64,000 bases of DNA, taken from Iris pallida. Lineage: Eukaryota; Streptophyta; Magnoliopsida; Asparagales; Iridaceae. How positions within the stretch are numbered: the stretch's first letter is position 1; the number at the start of each line of letters is the position of its first letter. This document shows, piece by piece, positions 1-10,800 of this stretch. The DNA lies in the NCBI GenBank assembly GCA_029216955.1, contig JANAVB010016200.1, positions 319,001 through 383,000 of the forward strand, in the 5' to 3' direction. A program made the position numbers and the translations under genes. The notes beneath the pieces are model-generated. The model was not told the origin of the DNA and did no database searches. It saw nothing but the letters and a program-made list of their open reading frames with translations.

Positions 1-2911
1 TAGTCTTAGTTAGTCTAATCTAGGCTCAATAAGTCAATTCTAGTTATACATCACATAGCCTAGGCAACTACTACACTACACACAAAACTAAACCATATTC
101 TAGCATCACATTTAACTAGCTAGGCACACACAACCAAGTAATCTAGTCTAGTATCACGTTTATATTAACATTCACATATATAAACCATATATATAGAGTA
201 TATATATATATAGGTTGTGTGTGTATAGACATTTTGTAGCATTAGGTAAGGTAGAACTTCTAGTTAACATATTTGTATACATCCATACATACATATAGGC
301 CATAATATTATATTAAGCATATTGATATGTATATATATATATATATATTTACATATAGTGATATAGAGAGAGGCACATGTGTATGTGTGAGTGTTGGTGT
401 ACCAAATGTGTGTGTGTGGCAAGTAGGAGACAGTGATGTGCTAACATGTGTGTGGTCATTGATAAGTTGTGTGACAAAACTAACTTGTGTGTGTGACTAA
501 CATGGTTGAGTGTGTCAATATATGAGGGTATAGTGAAATGGACATGGGGTTGTGTCCATGTGTATGTGGCTAACAGTCAAGTGTCTCAGGAAAGTGATCT
601 GTGTGTGTGTGTATGTAGTAAACTGTAGATAGGTTTGTGTGTCACAATGACAGTTTTGGGTATTAGTAAAAACAGGAAAAAGTTTCTCAGGATTTCAGTA
701 ACTGAAATCTCAGTTTTTATTCATTAGCATATCAGTTTTTTTGTATCATTCATGTATCAGTCTAGGATCTCAGGCTTCCCAAATGTGCCATTCAATCTCT
801 AACTAAAAACACCAACCTTAGTTAACATTTAACCCATGAACTATTCTTCATATAATTTCAGTTTTGCATATGGGGTAATATCAGTTTTGCCCAACATTCA
901 ACCAAAAGAACCAAATGAATTTAAACAAGCAAACTTACCTATATTTACAACCTTAACCCTAAACTCAATTAACCTATATCAAATTCATTTAACAGTTTAA
1001 ACCAATTTTCAGTCACAGTTTTTTTAGAGTATTAGTGATTTGAAATCAGGAACCTTGGCTATCATTCAAACTCAATATTCGAATGAACCCAATCGAAAAC
1101 TCAATCCTATACTTTAGTGTACATGCAAAAGAACCAGAATACGAAATCAAAATCATGATTTGCGATCAAAAATCCTAAACTCAGGAATTAGGTTCATATA
1201 CATATAATAACTGATAGTTCATATTCAACCAAAACTGGAAATGACTGATACACAAAATCCTAAATTCGAAAACCTAATTAAACCAATGAATTTAATAATC
1301 ATGCATGTAGGTGTGTTTCCCCCACATGCATACATGTCCAGGGTATCATTCGTGTCCACAAGAGTGGACACGAAGTGTCCAAAGCAAAGAAACAGGGTTC
1401 AGGAATCGTGCTGTGCACAGGCTCGTGCACAGGCTCGTGCGGCCATGTCGAGTCAAATAGGACTCGACACACAACACGAGGAGGGTCGTGTCAGTGTCCC
1501 TAGGTTCATCAGGTGATGGCCTACCCAAACGTGTCCCTGAAACACCATCACGACGTGTCCACGAAGGACACGAAGCCCGTATCGGACAACACTTGCACGC
1601 TCGTGCAGTACAGTACAAATCGTGTGCTCACGCGATTGCGTGTCCGATACGACACGAGTCCCTTTAAAACTTTGTGGGTGGCATGTCAGACGTTTCCCCT
1701 AGGTGCTGACCAAAAATGGTGGTGTCTCGTGTCGTGTCCAGTAAGAACTGGACACGGGGTAGCAGGACAGTGAACCGTGGCCTCGTGCACGTATTCATGT
1801 CCTATTTTGGACACAAAAAGGTATACGAAGTGTGCTCAAAGTTAGGGTTTCGTGACCTATACATATAGGGCTATAATCTCTTTAAATAGAATTCAAATTA
1901 AATAACATTTAATCCTAAGAGGCAATTCATCAAACACTTATTCAAGGACACTGATACGTGTCCGATACGGACACTAAATGGACGTGGTTTCCTACCAAAC
2001 TTGACCCACATCTAGGGTATACCTAGATGAATGCATCCATGGAAAGAAAACTAAAATTTGAATAGGTTTGATGGGTTTTACCTTTTGAAGGTAAAACCTT
2101 AATTTAGAGCTTTTTGAATGAGGGCTCCTCTTCAACTTGCGACGATCCCGAGCCTCCGAATCCTTGCTAGCTACCCACTAATGGTGTCCTCTACTGTAGG
2201 GGAGTCCAATGCAAAAGACTAGGCTCAATTTGGAGTTGATTTGGGTATTTGGGGAGGAATTGGGGAAGAACACAAAAAGAGGCAATTAAAATGATTTAAA
2301 ATGATGCTAAAGGGTTAATGTGTTGTATTTATAGAAGGGGGGGTGTTTGATGGCTGCCATTAGGTTAGGTTTAGGGTTTAGCATGAGTGGTCAAGGCTTC
2401 TCCAACAAATTCAAGCCAATCTAAGGGCTCACAACTAAAGTAATCTTTCTTAACATTTAGCCTAAAATATCCCACTAACAAAATATCTAGATATTAATCT
2501 AATTTGATTACTTAGTTGAAACCCTCTAACTTAGTCTCTAGGGTCATGACTAACATCTAGATTAGGCTAAACTTCTAGGTCAAGTCTCAAATAATTAACT
2601 AGCACATATTTAATTCATATAATTTACAATTTCACAAAAGTGTCAAAATGACCAAGAATAACCTTAGGCTAAAAAGTAAAAATATGAGATTCTAAACACA
2701 TGATTAGGTCTCCATGATCATGATTAGTCTTCTAGGTCATGTATGACTAAGGTTACACTATCAAAATACCAAATTCACATATCACCATTTTAAATAGTTT
2801 TAAAATAACTAAAAATCACCAAAAGTCACAATATGATTTAAATATCATTACTAAATGATTATAATTATAAAATTATAAAATTACCCTCATTTTAGAAAAT
2901 TGGGTATTACA
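1..2911 (-). mobile_element. Partial LTR of a Ty3/gypsy-type element (left end outside the window)
   Basis: The right boundary ends GGGTATTACA, so in coding sense the LTR starts TGTAATACCC, a form common in plant gypsy LTRs. Content parallels the E1 LTR: a GGTTTTACCTT/AAGGTAAAACC inverted repeat at 2074-2098, then related sequence (TTGATTTGGG.., GGGGAAGAAC at about 2232-2272) and many GTGTCC/GGACAC motifs at 1330-1990. A minus-strand TATA-like stretch (CCCTATATGTATAG) lies near 1857-1870. The first 700 bases are rich in TG and AT microsatellite. Short ORFs here show no domain. No TSD can be tested because the left end is missing. It could be a solo LTR or the end of a full element. Confidence 0.65.
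2074..2098. repeat. Perfect inverted repeat in the partial LTR
   Basis: Arms GGTTTTACCTT (2074-2084) and AAGGTAAAACC (2088-2098) flank a 3-nt loop. A related palindrome sits at the matching place in both E1 LTRs. Confidence 0.75.
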
Positions 2912-3682
2912 TATAGATTTAATATTGAATTAGATTCAGATTTACAACTTGCATATTGGTTCGAAAAAAATTGCTCAACATGTAACTAGCATGCACAATT
3001 CTTGATTCCAATTGGTTTTCTAATTCTACATGCAAACATATGATCAATCCTAGGTTCTTTGATGGTTAAAATTAAAAGCACCCTAGAGGGGGGAATAGGG
3101 TCAAGCTTACAAATCAAGCATAATAATATTGCTAATGGGCAATTTGAATTCAAAGTGCAAAAGAAGAAGTAATAAAATACCAACACCGAAGTATCTTTGT
3201 CTCTCCATGATGACAGTCCAGTCCCGAGACTCTCTCCGGCTTGAATCTACTACTATCACAAATAGTACAATGTAAGCTTTGATCCGAAGGCTTACCAACT
3301 TCTTACACGAGAACTTTTATCCGGAGGCCTCTCCGACTTCAATACATGAGAACTTTGATCCAAAAACTCTCATACTTCACACCAGCATTGATCCGAAGGC
3401 TTGTCATTTCAACCTCTTTATAAGATGGTATTGATCTTCTTACAACAAAGATAATGATCTCACTTTTACAACTAAAGAACAGTCTAACACATTTTGTGGA
3501 TAGACAAGTAAAATATTTGGTAGAGTTGTTTGTGGATAGACTTTGGTAGATTAGAAATTTTTAGGCTCAAAACATCAACTTTGAATGAAGGGGTTCAAGC
3601 CTATTCATAACCAAAGCAAAGGAAAGTGCAAACAAGCAACTTTCTATCAGCGATCGAAAGTTTCGTCGATAATTTACGGATC
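2912..3682. other. Flanking DNA split by the E1 insertion, possibly a copia-like remnant
   Basis: No gene is visible. The phrase CCCTAGAGGGGGGAATAGGG near 3082 and repeated TTTGATCCGAAGGCTT-like segments (3240-3420) resemble leader or LTR sequence of plant Ty1/copia elements; that comparison is from memory and weak. The stretch continues after E1: ..TTTACGGATC | ACCGTTGGATTTTC.. across 3682 and 26442, giving one uninterrupted pre-insertion sequence. Confidence 0.35.
3678..3682. repeat. Target-site duplication of E1, left copy (GGATC)
   Basis: GGATC directly precedes TGTCACGACC of the left LTR; the same five bases follow the right LTR at 26437-26441. This fixes E1 as one insertion. Confidence 0.95.
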
Positions 3683-3733
3683 TGTCACGACCCGCACCCA
3701 AGGTAGGGGCACGAGTACATGGTTACGTCCAGC

Positions 3734-3756
3734 CTACGCCGTAAAATCGGCGGTAG
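3734..3756 (-). ncRNA. U5-end RNA hairpin, E1 3' LTR
   Basis: Arms CTACGCCG (3734-3741) and CGGCGGTAG (3748-3756) pair with one bulged base, about 50 bases from the LTR terminus. The same hairpin occurs in five other LTRs in the window. Confidence 0.6.
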
Positions 3757-4959
3757 AACGTTATATAGGTCGTCTGTAAATACTACAACTAGACAGTATA
3801 AGGGTACCTGTCATCTCCGTACGGAGGAATATAATATGGCATAACTCAATCACAAGATAAAACTAAGATAGATAGCACGAAATGGAAATATGATAGAAGT
3901 AAAAACGGGAAATAAGTTCAGGATCCAACACAGCTCAGAGATATAAACAACATCACAGAGTCACAAAATATAATATAAAATAATACAGTCTGAAAGCACT
4001 AGCTGGATCGCAGTCCAGGCAAACCTAACTAAGCTATACTAGTCCAGGTGTGCAAAGTCTAGTAGCTCAACTGCTAGGTCGCAGTCCTGGCCTAAGTCTC
4101 CATCTGCCTCGACCCTATAGTAGGTCGAACAGTCTGCCTCGGAATCATCTGTAATATATCAACGTTATCCTGTCAGAAAAATGAGTAAGTACAAAACACT
4201 AACAACAGTTCCATACGAATTAACAAATTCTATAAAAGACAATCATAATGAAAAATAAGATGAAATATCAAGACAGAAAATAGAAACAGGATATCATGTT
4301 ATGGTATAAATATAGGAATGTAGAATAGACCAGGGATATATGATGTAATAAAGTAAATGTAAAATATGCCATAAATTATTAGAGCGTTATGTGATCGGCT
4401 TGGGAAACCGGACATGCTATCCACTTGGCCCGGCAATCACAAGAAAATCTCAAGAAAGGGTCATGCCGGCCAACCTGGATAATGAGCACAACGAATAAGA
4501 TCTCGCTACACCCTACGTGAAGTGAGGGTGGCGTAAGCACAAGAATATAGTGACAGGGTGGCTTGATCACGTTGCCCCTAATAATTCCCCATCCCCGAGT
4601 AGTATAATGGATCCGGACATGACACGTCATGACACGGGACTCAAAGACAAGGGACCAGTCCACTCCCAAGTCAGTGTCTATACAAGTACAGGAAACAAAC
4701 ATGATGTACCAATATTCCAAGAAAATCTAGGAACAACATCTCATGACAGGATCCGACCTATACTAGTCTGTGAACCATCGTATCGGGAATCAAGTAAGAC
4801 ACTACAACTAAATCAGATATAGCAGATATTAAGACAATAAAAACTATCAGTGAATGTACTCGCCTGTGGTCCTGAGCTGATAAGGTGAACAGATGCTTAG
4901 TGAAGTCACAGACCTAAAGAGGAGATACCATGAGTCAAAATAGGGTTTGATAATAAAAG

Positions 4960-5300
4960 GCATGCTAATTTAGTCATGATATACAAGTCTAAGCCAAACT
5001 AGGTCAAATTAGGTCATACTGAGCCAAACTAGAACAAACAAGGTCACATGAAGTCAATCCAAGTCAAACTAGGTCAATCTGGGTCAATGGTTGACTTACA
5101 GTTGACTTTTGGTCAAAAAGTCAACACTGGTCAATTCTAGGTCAAACCTAGGTCAAACTAGTCAAATGTTGACTAACAGTTGACTTTCAGTCAACTGGTC
5201 AACTCTGGTTTGGTTTTAGGACAATTCTAGGTCAAGTGTTGACTCGAAGTTGACTTTGGTTAAAAAGTCAACTCTTGGTCAACGGGAGTCAAAACTAGAC
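4960..5300. promoter_or_regulatory. Cluster of W-box-like TTGAC motifs in the E1 LTR
   Basis: More than 20 copies of TTGACY, or its reverse RGTCAA, lie within about 340 bp, several as inverted pairs (e.g. TTGACTTTTGGTCAA near 5101). TTGACY is the core site of WRKY factors. The array is repeated in the other LTR at about 13740-14060. Relative to the TATA box at 5892 it lies in the predicted transcribed part, so it could be an enhancer or simply a degenerate satellite. Confidence 0.5.
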
Positions 5301-5891
5301 TAAACTACCCTCATCTAACCATTACCTAACAAGATAACCTATATCTAACCCCATCTTAACAATCAAAATCCAAATCTTAGACTTACTCCAATACCTTACC
5401 TTTACCCTTTACAAGGTATTCCTAATATCTTGTCCCGATACAAAGGCAACCCCTCCAAATCTTGGTAGACTGACCTAAGCTTCTTAGGGTAGCTAGACAC
5501 TAACCTATCTAGACATTACCAACCAAGAAATATACGTATCTAGCCCATCCAGTCCATCTTATCCTACATGTTGGTCATTCTCAACATACCTTAAGGTATC
5601 ATGAGATACCCTATGGTATCTTGAGATATCACTCACCAACTCATCTAACCAAGCTCTATCTAACTTTAACTCACTCTCCTAGTATCTTAGAGTAGTACCT
5701 CACTCAACTCTACTAGGCTACTAACCAACCTCACTTAGGTAGGATACTAACTTATCTAATACACTCACTAACCCACACTACTAACTCACTCACTAACACT
5801 CTAACAAGACACTCACTAAACACACTCCACTAGCCCACAACTCTCACATTTTAGCTCACTTATATGCTCTAGAATGGGGGTTTTAATGGGG

Positions 5892-5899
5892 TATATATA
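5892..5899 (-). promoter_or_regulatory. TATA box, E1 3' LTR
   Basis: On the minus strand: CCCCTATATATACCCC, a classic plant TATA in C-rich context. The equivalent site in the 5' LTR is at 14654-14661. Confidence 0.55.
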
Positions 5900-6631
5900 G
5901 GGGCTATAGTGAGGGCAAATAGGGATGCACAGATGGGGGTAAAATGTGCTGTTATTGCAAATATATGCAGTTCCCTGTGGGGACTGCTGCTCCTACTGCT
6001 GTGGTTTATCCCCTGTAGGGACACACAGCTGCTGCTGTTGCCTATGGCAGCACAGCCTTCTCCCCTTCCTTTTTCTCCTCGACACACTCTATCCCTCTTA
6101 CTCTCTACTCATCTATCCATCTATCCACACACACACATAAATATATATGTATATATAAACACACACACACACACATAATACATCAAGAACTCACCCTCTA
6201 CATCTATATATATATACCACACTAAAACATATATATATATATATAGACACACACATCATTCAAATATCTATATATATATATATATCAAGACACACAATCA
6301 ATACAACATAACCCACACACAACAAAATATATTACATGAATATATATTAAGATACATTATGATACATGAAAGAAAATGTAAAGACACGCAAGAACACATC
6401 TCTAACATATAAAAATCTGAGATTAAAACATGTTTTAAATCATTCAAACATAAAGACAAACACAAGTGTGTCCAATATTGGGGGTTTCCCATATGGACAC
6501 AACAACACATCAAGGACACTCCTAAATGTCTCCAAATGGACACAAAATGGACACAAATAGAGACACAACCATGGGGGTGATTCCTATGAGTTCAAAACAT
6601 TCCTAAATGCATGAGAGTTTGATTTAGAGGT

Positions 6632-6659
6632 AGATTTTACCTTCCGGGAGGTGAAATCT
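6632..6659. repeat. Inverted repeat in E1 LTR U3
   Basis: AGATTTTACCT / AGGTGAAATCT with a 6-nt loop. The copy in the other LTR (25776-25803) is a perfect palindrome, AGGTAAAATCT. Confidence 0.7.
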
Positions 6660-7293
6660 CAAAGAACTCCTTCCGATACGGCACCGACATGAAGGGATCT
6701 CCAAAAGGACACGAACTAATGCAAACTTCTCCCAAACTTGGCTAGCACCTTCTCTTGCTAGAATAGAGAAGAAATAAAGAAGATTGGATGGAGGAATGGA
6801 TTGATTTGGGGGTGAAATCAATGGAGGCTCTTCTCAAATTTGGGGAAGAACTCAAGAGAGAGAAATTTATGGCTAAGAACAAAATGAGATGACTGACCCC
6901 ATCTTCCTTCGTGGCCGGCCACAATAGCTAGGTGTCCCCATTTTGGTAAAGTCCAAAATGCCCTCCATTAGCTCTTATTGGTTCAACTTAAATTAGGTTT
7001 TGGTTTGATGCTAAATTAGACTAGTTTGAGCCTCTAATCAATCCAACCTAGTCATGAATATTTAGTCTAACCATACTAACTTAAATATTGTCATGTGGGC
7101 CATGTCTAACTAATAAATGGGTCCCACTAGAGTCAAAGCTACCCCGGGTCTCTGATACAAGTCGGATTGAGTTAAAATACGAACTCGACTCAAATAACCC
7201 TAAAACAATATCATAAATAAAAAAAAAATTCCAAAATTATTCTAAACTAGAAAATAACCAAAATACCCCTATTCTTGAAAACTGGGGGTGACA

Positions 7294-7312
7294 AATCTAT
7301 CCACCTTAAAAA
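7294..7312 (-). promoter_or_regulatory. E1 polypurine tract
   Basis: In coding sense AAGGTGGATAGATT abuts the 3' LTR start (TGTCACCCCC). E2 and E3 have AAGGGGGATAGTT and AAGGAGGCGATAGTT at the same place, so this is the plus-strand primer site. Confidence 0.75.
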
Positions 7313-7377
7313 AATTGTCATCAAAATTAAAACAAAGCAATCACAGAAATTACATGCAGAAACAAAAGAATTATACC

Positions 7378-7800
7378 TCAGGGCTCGAAGAGATAAGGGA
7401 AACGGTCCTGCATGTCGTCCTCTCTCTCCCAGGAAGACTCACCTAGAGAGTGATGCCTCCATGCAATACGAACCAAGGGTATAACCTGGTTCCGAAGCGC
7501 CTTCTTCCTACAATCCAGAATCTCTACTGGCTGCTCTGGATAGTGGAGAGTAGGCCCCACCTCAATCGCTGAATGGTCCAATACATGGCTGGGGTCTGCC
7601 ACGTACCGCCTCAGCTGTGACACATGGAACATGTTGTGCACCCCCTCCAGCGTAGGTGGCAAGTCTAGTCGATAATCTACTGCACCGACCCTCTCAAGGA
7701 TAGTGAAAGGTCCGATGTAGCGCGGACTAAGCTTCCCGCCTCCGCCAAAGAAAATCGTACCCCGTGTCGGAGAAATCCTTAGGAACACCAAAGCACCAGC
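7378..7800 (-). pseudogene. E1 integrase C-terminal domain and chromodomain-like tail (exon after the intron)
   Basis: The open stretch reads VFLRISPTRG, then KLSPRYIGPFTILERVG (the GPY/F module of chromovirus integrases), FHVSQLRRYV, and a tail with RNQVIPLVRIAWRHH and WEREDDM..FPYLFEP before the stop at 7378. The tail matches the plant Tekay/Del type that carries a chromodomain-like end, which steers integration to marked chromatin. Its counterpart in E3 ends at 47104 with the same YPYLF signature. This segment has no internal stop. It joins the integrase core only if the 75-bp segment 7801-7875 is removed. Confidence 0.85.
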
Positions 7801-7875
7801 CTAGACATAAAATAAAACTCAGCACACAAGCCAAACAAACAATCACAAGCAACACAAACAGGAATTCAAACTAAC
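7801..7875 (-). other. Probable 75-bp GT-AG intron in the E1 integrase ORF
   Basis: The minus strand reads GAG|GTTAGT at the 5' side and TTTTATGTCTAG|GCT at the 3' side, with a T-rich body and a CTGAG branch-point-like site about 20 nt upstream of the AG. Unspliced, the frame meets a stop after a few codons (7843). Spliced, the protein reads EFE-AGALVFLRI, which aligns residue for residue with EFSVSNHVFLQI in E3, where no insert exists. Both flanks are in the same frame since 75 is a multiple of three. Confidence 0.75.
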
Positions 7876-8879
7876 CTCGAACTCTAACGGTCTCCGGTAG
7901 CTATCGGCCCAATGTCGCTGCCAATCCTGAGCTACCCGAAGTCTGTCTCTAATCAACCTGACCTTCTCAACCGCATCCATAACCATCTCCAGGCTAAGCA
8001 ACCTCATCTTGCCAACATCGTCCCATGACAAGGGAGTACAGCATCTCCGACCGTATAGAGCCTCGAATGGCGACATCTTTATACTGGCCTGATAGCTGTT
8101 GTTGTAAGCAAACTCTACTAGGCGAAGATGGTCCTCCCAAGAACTCCCGAGATCAAGCACACACGTGTGAAGCATATCCTCTAAAGTCTGGATAGTCCTC
8201 TCCGACTGCCCGTCTTTCTGGGGTGATAAACGGTAGTAAACTTGAGCTGGGAGCCCAAGCTAATATGCAAACTCCTCCAGAAGTGGGAAATGAATCGACT
8301 ATCCCGGTCTAAAATTATGCACACAGAAACCCCGTGCAATCTCACGATCGGACAAACATACAGCTCTGCCAGCCTCTCCGTAGACAAATCCACTTTAAAA
8401 GGCAAGAAGTGGGCCAATTTGGTCAATCTATCAACTATGACCCAAATTGTGTCTTTCCCTCTAGAAGATCGTAGAAGTTCGGACACAAAGTCCATGGTGA
8501 TGTGGTCCCACTTCCATTCAGAAATGGGTAGCGGCTGTAGCAACCCACCAGGTATCTGTCTTTCGGCCTTCACCTGCTGACATACCAAGCAGCGAGATAC
8601 AAACTGAGCTAACTCGCACTTCAAGCCGTACCACCAGACATGCTCCCTCAGATCTCTGTACATCTTATTGGCCCCAGGATGCATAGAGTACTGAGAGCGA
8701 TGTGCCTCCTGAAGAACCTTCTCCCGAAGCTCTCCATTCGGAACGCACAATCTAGCACCGTGTCTCAACGACCCATCTTCGACAATAGAGAAATCGTCGA
8801 GCAACCCTGCCCGCACCTGCTCCCTGATGCTCCTCAGGGAAACATCATCATACTGTACTGATTTGACTCTGTCCATCAA
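7876..8879 (-). pseudogene. E1 integrase: zinc-binding and catalytic core
   Basis: The H2C2 zinc finger is visible as HRSQYSMHPG followed by CLVCQQVK. The core follows with ITMDF (first Asp) and LDRDSRF (second Asp). FAYNNSYQASIKMSPFEALYGRRC is typical of plant gypsy integrase. A single-base loss in a C run (plus strand 8220-8223) shifts the frame just before the region of the catalytic Glu, so the part from about 8175 reads in another frame. Otherwise this is among the better preserved parts of E1. Its function was cutting and joining cDNA ends into the host chromosome. Confidence 0.85.
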
Positions 8880-9567
8880 CTCAGACTGAATCTATAAACC
8901 CCACATCTGTACCTCTATGCCCGAAACAATCACCTCGATACCAAAATTATCCAGGTCAGCCAAAAGATAACGTTCTGCCGTCAGATACATAGCCTGGATA
9001 CCTGCTCAAGGTATCGACAACTACGTTGGCCTTTCCTGGATGGTACTGCAAAGTGATATCGAAGTCCTTCATCATCTCGAGCTACCATCTCTGCCGCATA
9101 TTCAGCTCCTTCTGAGTGAATACGTACTTCAAGCTCTTGTGATCGGTGAAGATCTCAACCCGCTCTCCATGCAAGTAGTGTTTCCATAACTTCAAGGCAA
9201 AGATAATAGCTGCCAACTCTAGATCGTGAGTCCGGTAGTTCTTCTCATGGGGCCATAACTGCCTAGATGCATAGGCAATCACCTTCCTGTGTTGCTGAAG
9301 AACACAACCCAAACCCCTGCCAGAAGCGTCGCTGTAGATTGAGAAACCACCGGTCCCAGATGGTAATGTCAAGATCGGAGCTGATGTCATCCTCCTCTTC
9401 AGCTCATCGAAGGCGGCCTGACACTCCTCAGTTCAGATGAACTCTACGTCCCTTCTGGTTAGTCCAGTCATCGGCTCCGTAATCCACAAGAAGTCCTGGA
9501 CGAACTTCCGATAATAGCCAGCCAAACCAAGAAAGCTCCGAATTTCGGCAACTGAAGTGGGTGTAGA
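8880..9567 (-). pseudogene. E1 RNase H domain and connection to integrase
   Basis: [21 protein letters not shown] (first Asp of RNase H), [34 protein letters not shown] (catalytic Glu) and FTDHKSLKY (Asp) are seen at 9082-9390. A Trp-to-TAG stop lies after NMRQRW (about 9080), another stop before the domain (about 9435) and a frame change near 8990-9005. The domain degraded RNA in the RNA-DNA hybrid during cDNA synthesis. Confidence 0.85.
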
Positions 9568-10230
9568 CTACGACTCCACTGCTGTAATCTTCTTCTTGTC
9601 CACAGAGATTCCATGCTCGGTCACAACATGACCCAAGAACTCGACCTGGTCCAGAAAGAACTCGTACTTTGAAAGCTTCTCATATAACTTCTCATTCCTT
9701 AGAGTCTCGAGCACAATCCTCAGATGCTCCTCGTGCTCCTCCGACGTCTTCGAGTAGACTAAGATGTCATCTATGAAGACCACCATGAACTTGTCAAGGT
9801 ACTGATGGAATACCTTATTCATCAAGTTCATGAACACTGCTGGGGCATTGGTCAACCCAAATGGCATGACAGTGAATTCGTACTGGCCGTACCGAGTCCG
9901 AAAAGCCGTCTTCGGAACATCTTCCCACTTCATATTTAGCTGATAATAACCGGACCTCAGGTCTATCTTCGAAAATACCTTCGCGCCGCTTAACTGATCG
10001 AACAAGTCATCAATCCTCGGCAACGGGTACTTGTTCTTGATAGTGAGGTTGTTGAGCGCTCAGTAATCGATACACATGCGTACCGTACTATCCTTCTTTG
10101 GTACAAACAGAACTGGGGCACCCCGAGATGATGAACAGGATCTGATAAATCTCCTGTCCTGCAGCTCGTCGACTTGCTTCTTCAGCTCTGCCAACTTGCT
10201 GTTGTTGACCCTATAGACATGTTGTAAAAT
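9568..10230 (-). pseudogene. E1 reverse transcriptase
   Basis: RT blocks in order: [56 protein letters not shown] (catalytic FIDD) and LGHVV. The sequence stays in one frame but is cut by two point stops: CGA-to-TGA after MCIDY (about 10059) and TGG-to-TAG after AVES (about 9567). Both are G/C-to-A/T changes of the kind left by deamination of methylated cytosine. It copied the element RNA into DNA. Confidence 0.9.
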
Positions 10231-10800
10231 AGGCTCAATGCCCGGTACAAAGTCTACAGAGAACTCAACGTCTCTATCTGGCGGCATCCCAGGCAACTCC
10301 TCGGGAAAGAAATCCATGAAATCAGCTTTCAATGGATGCGACAATGTCTGCCCCGCCAGCAAAGCTCCACAGAATCCATCTACCGGCTCAGCTTCTTCCC
10401 TGGCAAACACAAACTCCGGCTCTTCCGGCAGCCTAAGCAGAACCCTACCTCCTATATAATCTATACTAGCATGGTGCCTGCTCAACCAATCCATTCCAAG
10501 TACCATGTCGTACCTCGGAAGGGGCATTATAAGCAAGCACGCACTCAATTCTCGGCCTCTCAATATAACTCTCCGCCCCTTGCAGATATTATTAACCAGG
10601 ATAATGCCTCCCCTGATCAATATCTTGTAAGTCCTACCCAGATACTCAGCAATAATATTGTGTCTTAGAGCAAAGGAAACAGACACAAAATTGTACGTAG
10701 CGCCAGAATCAAACAAGGTAAAAGCAGAAAAAGAATCAAGAAGAACGTGACCTGCCACAACATTACTCACCGGCTCTGCCTCCTCTGCTGTCAAGGCCAA
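10231..10800 (-). pseudogene. E1 aspartic protease and linker to RT
   Basis: The active-site block LFDSGATYNFVS is intact near 10690-10725, followed by MVLGMDWLSRHHASIDY, a signature of plant Ty3 proteases. The frame runs on into RT without interruption. The protease would cut the gag-pol precursor inside the virus-like particle. Confidence 0.85.

Larger units (their letters stand above)
3683..7293 (-). repeat. E1 3' LTR (left copy)
   Basis: Begins TGTCACGACCC and ends GGGGGTGACA, next to the polypurine tract. It contains the U5 hairpin (3734-3756), a dense TTGAC/GTCAA array (4960-5300), a minus-strand TATA box (5892-5899), AT/AC microsatellites (6120-6290) and the palindrome at 6632-6659. 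Confidence 0.93.

Noticed and set aside
5909..6178. Leu/Pro-rich plus-strand ORFs over CTGCTG and AC repeats (also 14722-15040)
   Set aside because: Produced by simple repeats in the E1 LTR; wrong strand and no domain.
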